DNA of 10,883 nucleotides from Deltaproteobacteria bacterium (lineage in GTDB: Bacteria; Myxococcota; B64-G9): assembly GCA_030591745.1 (NCBI GenBank), contig JAUVAM010000048.1, positions 1 to 10,883 on the forward strand, in the 5' to 3' direction. Shown piece by piece: positions 1-7,700 of the stretch (the first letter of the stretch is position 1; every line of letters begins with the position of its first letter). The notes beneath the pieces are model-generated. The model did no database searches, was not told where the DNA came from, and saw nothing but the letters and a program-made list of their open reading frames with translations. The position numbers and the translations under genes were made by a program.

Positions 1-1674
1 GCCGGTGGCCGTGTGTTGAATACTCAGGGCGGTGAGGCCCGCGTCCATGCCGTCGACGAAGAGCGTGGCCTGCACGGGGATCATGCCGGGCAGGACGGGC
101 GGATCCACCCCCAGAAGGCCTGGGGTGGGCAAGATCTCCAGCGCCGCTGCCGAGGTATGCGAACAGGCCGGACCGCTGCTGCGCACGGTCACGTCGTGCG
201 ACCCCACACTCAACAGACCCGCCGCGACGGTCGCCGTCAGGCGCGTGGCATCGTGAAAATCCGTGGGCAGGGCCGTGCCGTCCACATCGACCAGGCTGCC
301 CGCATGGAAGTCGGCTCCGTTGACCTCAAGGACGAAGCCCGAGCTATTATCCGGGCAGGTCTGTGGGGGATCGATGCTGTCGATGCGGGGCGGCGCCAGG
401 AAACTGAACACATGGGTCACGGAACAGGCAGCGGGGGCCGGGTTCGTCAGCGTCATCGAGGCGTCTCCCGGCGAGGCCGCGAAGTTAGCAGGGATGCTCA
501 GCTCCAGGCTGTCGCACAGGACGCCGGGCACGCTGCCCTCCAGCGGGGTGCCGCAGTCCTGGAGGGTAACCGGTGACAAGGGGATCCCATTCAATTCCAC
601 CGAGGGAATCGCGCCGTCGCCCAGGTCCAGAAAGCCTGCTCCGGTCACGGCCAAGGACAGAGGCTGCGAGAGATCGCAGGTTGCCGGCGGTGTCAGGGCG
701 GAGATGCTGGGCGGGCTGATGAGCTCGAGTGCGACGTCCTCGACCGAAGAGCAGCCCAGGGGCGCGGGGTTGCTCACCGAGACGGCGTGGAGGCCCGCGC
801 TGAGATCGCCTGCGCTCAAAGGGATGCTCAACGTGGTGCAGCGGTCGATCCCCACTGCCTCGGCCACGGGGGTGCAGATCCCCGCGGTCGCGACGCCAGC
901 AAAGGAGCCCAGGAGCACGGTGGGCAATGTGCCGTCCACCGCGTAGAAGTGGTCCCCCGAGAGGGTCAGCGTGGTATCGGCGTCGGCGCAGGCGAGGGCT
1001 TCGCTGATGGAGCCAAGCGTCGGGGCGGGATAGACCCGGAAGGACAAGGCCCCCGAGGGCGTCTCGTCGGCCGGCGGCGGGTTGAGCACGGTGAGCTCGT
1101 AAGCCCCGGCGGCGAGTTGATCCGCGGGCAGTGTGACGGTGAGCCCGGTGCAGAGCTCGCCGGCTACCGGCGCGCTCACGAGGCTACAGTCCGTGGCGGT
1201 GTCGGCCACGGCGCTCCAGGTGCCCAACTGGACGGTGGGCCGGCTGCCGTCTTGAAGTTGCAAGAAATTCTGCCCGGTGATGGTGAGAAGCTGGTCCGCC
1301 TGGGCGATACAGCGCTGCTCCGGCGTCAGGGTGGACAGCTCGGGTACGGGCATTTCGAGCCCGGCGTCGGCTCCGGCATCTTCACCAGCATCTTCACCAG
1401 CGTCTTCACCAGCATCTTCACCAGCATCTTCACCAGCATCTTCACCAGCGTCTTCACCAGCATCTTCACCAGCATCTTCACCGGCGTCTTCACCAGCGTC
1501 TTCACCAGCGTCCTCCCCTGCGTCCTCCCCGGCATCTTGCCCGGCGTCCTGTCCGGCGTCCTGTCCGGCGTCTTCCCCGGCATCCACGTCAGAGTCATTG
1601 GTGTCGCCACCGCACGCGGCCAAAGCGAAGGCAAAGGCCAGGGCCAGAAACAAAGAGAGAGACAGACGTTTCAT
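1..1674 (-). CDS. Partial lipoprotein with Asp-Ala-Gly repeat linker and IPT/TIG-like domains
   Basis: I translated this frame by hand: it is open from the ATG at 1674-1672 to base 1 (558 codons, no stop), so the C terminus lies outside the window. Residues 1-21 form a lipoprotein signal: Lys2-Arg3, a Leu/Ala/Phe-rich core and a lipobox Leu-Ala-Ala-Cys21. An acidic linker follows, with 19 Asp-Ala-Gly units spaced four residues apart (residues 31-105). After it come Ig-like repeats with the style of IPT/TIG domains ('LTPxxC', 'LTITGQNF', 'ELTVLNP' patterns) at about 111-218, 219-323, 324-430 and 431-519; a fifth begins at 520 and is cut by the edge. Domains 1-4 each carry several cysteines, consistent with disulfides in an exported protein. 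The start is supported by a GAGGA Shine-Dalgarno sequence 6 nt upstream. It is the third gene of the putative operon. The role is unknown; an elongated cell-surface adhesin or scaffold is an inference from the architecture. Confidence 0.9.
   Translation of the reverse strand, partial: MKRLSLSLFLALAFAFALAACGGDTNDSDVDAGEDAGQDAGQDAGQDAGEDAGEDAGEDAGEDAGEDAGEDAGEDAGEDAGEDAGEDAGEDAGEDAGEDAGADAGLEMPVPELSTLTPEQRCIAQADQLLTITGQNFLQLQDGSRPTVQLGTWSAVADTATDCSLVSAPVAGELCTGLTVTLPADQLAAGAYELTVLNPPPADETPSGALSFRVYPAPTLGSISEALACADADTTLTLSGDHFYAVDGTLPTVLLGSFAGVATAGICTPVAEAVGIDRCTTLSIPLSAGDLSAGLHAVSVSNPAPLGCSSVEDVALELISPPSISALTPPATCDLSQPLSLAVTGAGFLDLGDGAIPSVELNGIPLSPVTLQDCGTPLEGSVPGVLCDSLELSIPANFAASPGDASMTLTNPAPAACSVTHVFSFLAPPRIDSIDPPQTCPDNSSGFVLEVNGADFHAGSLVDVDGTALPTDFHDATRLTATVAAGLLSVGSHDVTVRSSGPACSHTSAAALEILPTPGLLGVDPPVLPGMIPVQATLFVDGMDAGLTALSIQHTATG
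1378..1581 (-). repeat. Coding tandem repeat, 17 x 12 bp (Asp-Ala-Gly-Glu/Gln)
   Basis: Seventeen 12-bp units lie in frame with the lipoprotein gene and encode Asp-Ala-Gly-(Glu or Gln). The eleven units at 1378-1509 are almost identical in DNA, differing only at the Asp third base (GAT or GAC) and in one Ala codon. The six units nearest the signal peptide (1510-1581) have diverged in codons, and three of them encode Gln in place of Glu. A looser copy on each side extends the protein tract to residues 31-105. The tract is a highly acidic, probably disordered spacer between the lipid anchor and the folded domains. Because the unit is a multiple of three, copy-number changes would keep the frame. 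Confidence 0.95.
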
Positions 1675-1680
1675 GTCGAT

Positions 1681-1685
1681 TCCTC
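1681..1685 (-). promoter_or_regulatory. Ribosome binding site of the IPT/TIG lipoprotein gene
   Basis: On the minus strand GAGGA stands 6 nt before the ATG at 1674-1672. It fixes the start, and that start gives a complete lipoprotein signal peptide. The gap to the upstream stop codon (1728-1730) is only 53 nt, and I see no convincing promoter or terminator in it. Confidence 0.75.
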
Positions 1686-1727
1686 GCGAGTTGGTGATCC
1701 AGGCAGGCTGAGCCCCCTCATCATAGC

Positions 1728-4700
1728 TCACATCTCAGTGAAGTCGGTGTAGTAGACGTAAAGACGCACGTCGTCGATGCTGGAGAGATCTACGTCTTTG
1801 TTTTCGTACTCGTCTTTTTGATTGAAGACCATCTCCCATGAAGAGTTCACAAAGGGGCGGTCCCGCAGACGGTAGTTCTTGTACACCAGGGACTCGAACT
1901 GCCTTTGACCGTTGAAGAAGGTGTTGACGACCGCGGTTCTTTGCGGGAACTGGAAGAAGGTCTTTTCATCCGCGACGGTGCGAATGGTGCTGGTACCTTG
2001 TTGCCTCAGGTAGATTCGCGCCACCGAGTCGCCCACGCCCGCGCCCACCAGTTCTGCTTCAATATACAGAATCTTGTGGTTGCGGGTTAAGGGACTCAGA
2101 CGCTGGAAGGACGTCGAAAACGGCGTGACCAGGTAGCCGTTTTCATCCAGCAAGGAGTTGTCCGTGAGCTTCTGCCGGAATTGGGTCAGACGCTCTCCTT
2201 CGGTGAAAGGCTGTTCCGCCGCATCCAATCGTGGGATGGCCAAAATATCATCCCGCAAGGAAAGCACCGCCACCCGCGTATCCGGGTTGCCGTAATCTTC
2301 GCCGAAGGAAGAAAAAGCATTCCCGAGTTGGATCAGGTAGTTCTCCAGATTGAAGTCACCGGCCCGCACCATGCGCACGAGGAACAACTGCTCGCGATCC
2401 CCATAGCTGGTCGAGGTGTAGTACTCAAAGACCTTGGTGGCCCGATAGACCTCCGCCAAGGCGTCATTGAAGGAGATGTCCGCATTGATGATCGCGTCGT
2501 TGCGATAAATGCGCACGTTGGGATCGTTGCGCGCCGTTTCCACGTTAATCAAAAGCTGCTCCGACTCTTTCCACTCACCCAAGAGAGCTGTTGCGTTGTT
2601 GCGCTCCCGGTCCACCTTGGACAGGGACAACTGCAGCTCGTACTGGGCCCGCAAGAGGTCCACATTCAAAAGCTCCATGTCGATGACCATGTCCATGACC
2701 CGCGCGCGGCTCTCCACTTCCTCCATGGCGCATTGCTGCAAGCCCACGAAACGGGCCGTCTCGCGCTCAATGGCGTCCACGCCCCCCTCCATGGCCACGA
2801 TGGCCGCCCGCGCCAGACTCTCGCCCGTCAGAAAAATAGCCGCCGCGCCACCGAGGCTCGCGGCCACGGATACCGCCATCGGGCAGTCCGTCGAAGTCCC
2901 CACGGTGCAAACGGCCGTGATCAGCGTATCTCGCGTGGCCTCCCAGATGGTGCGGGCCTGAGCCATGGCATGTTCGGTGGTCCGAATGACCGTACGCAAG
3001 GCGATCAGCTTGCCCGCCTGACGATACTCGAAGTCCACCGTGTCCTGAATGACGCCGCAAACAGCGGTCACTCGTTGCAATTCATTTTCGATGTGCGAGA
3101 CGGCTGCTTCCTGGGAGCGAATCACGCCGTCCAGGTTGATGCGAGCCAACTCCACGCCGGTCATGGTTTCATAGAGATCGCCGTTGCCCATCAATCCGCA
3201 GGGATTGCCGAACATCTTGGCCCGCTCGCTCAGATAGGCGTAATCGGGGATGGCCGGATAAATGCCGCCGTCGCTGCCCACGAAGGTACCGCAGACATTC
3301 CCCAACTTGGTCAGATAGCTGGTGCGCAAGGTGGCCAGTTCACGCTGGAAGGCCTCCGCGTCGGTCTCAAACTCCCGGTTGTCCGCCAAGGCCACCGCTT
3401 CCCGACCCGCCGCGAACTCCACTTTCTCCATGGCCGAGGCGTAAAGCACCGTGAAGGCGTTGTCGATCAAGCGATTGTCCAAGGTCGGGAAAGGCACATA
3501 GTCAGGCGGAAAACCGAAGACCGTGATGTCGTCGGTGATCTGGCTGTAGACTTTGCGCATCTCGCTCAAGGCAACCCGGTAACGACGCTGCACGTCTCCC
3601 AGGGTAATCACGACCTGCGGCACCTCATCGGGCGCCAATCGATCCATGATCTGCGTCATCATGCGGGCGATGAGCACCGACTCCAGGTAGGTAGAGGTGT
3701 AGGCGCGTTCGAGCACCTTCCAGGCCAGATCCGCCCTGTCGAAGCTCTGGTAGCGCTTGGCCACCTCACTCCAGGCGCGGGATTTCTGAGTGGAAGCGCG
3801 GGCCACCTTGACCAAATAGGCGGTGACCGTCTCCTGGGTCACGAAGTTGTTGGCTCCTTCGAGGGCCTGCCAGACGGCCGGGCTCAAGGAATAGAAGCGA
3901 TCGAGCACCACTTGATAGTACTGAGTGGCCAGGTACAAAACATGCATCTCGTGACCCGCGCCGCCGGAGAGATTGATGCCGCCGGGCTCAAAGACCGAGC
4001 CGTCGAAGCTGGTCAAATTGGAGCCGGCCAGATCGAAACGGGAAGCAAAAGCCTGGGTCAGATTTTCATCCCCCATCATGATCATCAACTCGGCGGACAA
4101 TCGCTCGAAGCCCTCCCGACCCGAGCTCGGATCATAGGCGAAATTGGTGGCCAGAAAATCCAAGAGATGCGTTTGCTCGTCCGGGTCCAAGGCCTGAAAA
4201 TGGTTGGCGTGCACGTCCATCAGGCAATCGATGCGTTGGGTCACCAACTCCATGCCCACGGGATCGTAGCAGTAAGGCACCGCATCCGAATCGGGCTCGC
4301 AAAGGTTGGGGGCAAAACCCAAGGTACCGCCCGAACGACCCACGAATCGCGTCTTGTAGCGGAAGGCATCGTCCACCTCGCTGAGCAGAGGCCTGAAGAC
4401 CACGGCATCGTCGTCGCCGGGCAAATAGAAGACCTTGCCTTCCCGCAGGTTCAGGCGATTGCCGGAACAATTGGTGGCGTTGGGATCATGACAACGCCAG
4501 ACCGTATCCAAAATGGCAGAATTATTGGCCTCCCATTGCTTGATGGTGTCCCAGCAACTCACCGTGTCGTTGCTCTGACAGGGCAAATTCGCCACCTCGG
4601 CTTGCGAATCGTGGGCACCGAAAGGCGTTAAGAAATAGACCACCCGGCTGCCCACGGGACAGGCCACCCGCGCATCACCGATATATCGGGTACCGCAATC

Positions 4701-7700
4701 GCTGAAGTCCATGCCGAAAGAACAGGAATCCGAAAACGCGCCGGCCCCCCCGTCTTCACAGAGACCGTTGTTCGCGGTCGCACAGAGGTCATGACTGGGG
4801 ACCACGGTGCCGGGGTCCGTGCCGTCGTCGTATTGGCCCCCGTCGATGAGCCCCGTATCCTCACAGAAATAGTGGGGTCGATAACCCTGCGCGTTGTATA
4901 TGGTAATCAGCCCATCGCCGTCAAGGTCCTCCCCCGGGTCCAAATCGCCATCGCCATTTCTGTCCTCGCTCCGGGGATAGATGATCACGGCATTGCCCGA
5001 AGGCGCCACGCCCTGGAGAATGGTCATGACGACATCGCCGGCGCTTGAGTTATCCAAATCCGTCACGCCGGGGATCTGGTTTAAGATGTTGGGGCTACAG
5101 GTCGGAGACAGCAAATCGACATTCGGCTCCACTCGAATCAAGGCCGAATAGTCGGCGCCGGCAAAGCCGGTCTGCGGATCGATGGTGGAGCGATTTCTGC
5201 GCAGCACCATCAGGCCATAGCCGGAGAACTGCTTGCTCAAACTGGGACCCAGGCGCAAGGTAAAAGTCTCGCGCACCAACAAATACATGCGCTCGCCGTT
5301 GACCATAAAGCCATCGATCAATTCCACTCGACGATTGCGTGCCATGCCATCCGGAATGGGGTTGGCCGAGGCCAAGCTCAGATTGTAGGGTTTTTGCTCT
5401 TCCAGTTCAGTCGGCAACTCGGAATAGTAAGGCAGCAGGCCGTCACGACATTCGTAATAAACGTCCGGGGCCATCAATCGGCCAGCTTCATCGCCGTATT
5501 CATAACCAGGCGGCACGAAACCCGGCAGCAACCATGGCACGGCCACTTGTTCATAGGTGTCTCCAAAAGCCGTGCAGGTGGTATCCGATTCGTCGGTGAC
5601 ATAGCGGCCACCCACGCGCACATCCATGCCTCGCGGTGCCACCAAAGGGTCCAGGTTCGGTGAACCCATGTCCACCACGAAACTCAGACAGGCATCGGGC
5701 CAGGAGTCGTCCGAACAGGCCCCCGGGGCGTCCGCAAAGGTCAAACGCACGGCCGGATCGCCGGCCATCTGCAAGGTCTGGTTGCTGACCACCTTGCCCT
5801 CCATGGACAAGGGGTCGTTCGCCATGGGCTTCAAGTTCATCACGAAGGGCAATTCCACAACGCCCGTTGGGATGGGATTGACCGTGGGCTCGTTGGTGTA
5901 TTCCACCGGTCCGGCCTCGGTCAAGTAACAGTACTCGGTGCCGTAATTGGCAAGGCAAGCCTCCTTGACCGAGGGCCAGCGCCAGGTTTCATCCACGGTG
6001 GCCGTCAGGAGGGCTTCAAACTCGGACAGGGTAATGCCGTTGACCCCACGCCGGAACATGACCCAGCGCTTGATGAAAGCGTTGTTGACCTGGTAGAGCA
6101 AGCTGTCGTTGTCGCGAGGGCTGTCGAGCCAGCCGTCTAAGTTCTCGGCACCGAAGCCGGCGAAAGAGTACATCAAGCCGTTCCACTGACCAGCGCTGGT
6201 CTCTCGATAGTCCAGGGTGATGCGCTTGGAACCCAATCCATCGCAGCTCACTTCCAACACGCCATTGTAGGCACTGGCCTCGGCCGGCCGGTCGCCCGCC
6301 TGCCCCACCTCCAAAGAAAGTGTACAGAAGCTATGATCCTCGCAAGAGCCGCCATCGCAAAGGCACAATGAATCGGGACCGCATTGCATGTCGGTGGGGC
6401 AAGGCACGCCCGGATAACAAGCGATGGGGGCCGGGCAACCGCCATTGACGATGAACTCCAGCTCTTCACCGGTCGTGCTGCCGCCGGTCGCCTCGGAGAG
6501 ATCCAGCCAGGGCAAGGCGCAAACGGAAGGATCCGGCTGAGACCAATCGCATTCGGTCCCCGCGCCATCCACCTGGCCAAGCACCTCATGGTCGTCGCCA
6601 TAGAGCACGTGGTTGAGCTTGCGCAGATAAAAAACCCGGGATATCGGGCTGTCGTTGAAGACCCAGAAAGAGCGTTCGGTGCGCACCGCCGACAGAGTCA
6701 GGGACGAGGTGCTAAGCGAAAAACCGCCCTCCACCACACCCGACGGATTCTCGCTTGGGGGGCCGAGCGTCTGGCAGGTGCCGGCCAGGCCCGAGGTATC
6801 CAACTCGCAGAACTGCCCATCGGGGCAGGCCGCGCCATCGCTTGTGCATGGAACACTGCAAACATGACGCTCGCAGACCATACCCGAGTCGCAATCCGAA
6901 TCGGAGTCGCAGTCCGAATAGCAATGGCCCTGAATGCATTTTTGGTGATCCGGACAATCCGACTTGGAGGCACAACCCGGCAAATTGGGCGGTGCTTCGC
7001 AATCACCCTCCAGGCACTCATCCCGCAAGCCGTACGGCGCCAGACAAGAGCCCCACACACAGACGTTGTCGCCGATGCAACCTTCGAGCAAGCCCTCGGC
7101 GTCGCAGGGTACGTACACGCCGTCCCGGGTATAGCCCTGGCGACAAGGGGTATAGCAACGGGGATCGGCTGGAGGAGTGGGGACCAAAGACTCTTCGGCC
7201 ACGCAAAACCCCGCAAGACAGGCCAGGCCGTTTGCACAAACGCCGGCATCGCAGGAGCAAGCCAGACTGCCCGGCAGGCAGGCGACGCAGAGGCCATCAA
7301 GGCAACGATAGCCTGAGCGACAGGTCCGATTCTCAAAACAGGCCCCGCCTTCCAGACCCAGGTTGTCCACGCAGACCTCGCCGCCCAGGCAGGCCAAGCC
7401 CCCGTTGCAGGCTCCGTCCTCCCGGCAAGAGCAATTGGACTCACCCGGAATGCAGTTTGGCGCCAAACACCAGCCTTCGGTGCAACGGCCTCCGCCATCG
7501 CATTCCCCAAAAGTATCGCAAGCACAGCCCAAGGCACCGGCCTGACAATCGGGTCGCTGACAACGGCTGCCCAGGCAAATCAGACCACTGCCATCCACGG
7601 CCACGTCGCAGGTGCCGTCGTTCAAACAAGTGCATTCCTCAGAGCCCGCAATGCAGGCCTCGTCTTCACATAGACCCGCGCTGTTACAATCCATCGAAGG

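Noticed and set aside
1378..1581. Short direct repeats as a possible CRISPR or non-coding minisatellite
   Set aside because: The unit is 12 bp without spacers and stays in frame inside a lipoprotein gene, so it is a coding repeat.
1709..1720. Hairpin with a 4-bp stem before the third gene
   Set aside because: The stem TGAG/CTCA with a four-base loop is too short, and no T tract follows. It does not support a terminator.
787..1752. Plus-strand open frame with Ile-Phe-Thr-Ser repeats
   Set aside because: The repeats are the Asp-Ala-Gly-Glu codons read on the other strand. The frame overlaps the gene start and the intergenic gap and has no Shine-Dalgarno support.
2181..4631. Plus-strand open frame of 816 codons opposite the giant lipoprotein
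   Set aside because: It is antisense to the helical coding region. Its product is rich in His, Gly, Arg and Gln with no domain or signal, and the minus-strand frame has clear structure. GC-rich codon use explains the absence of stops.
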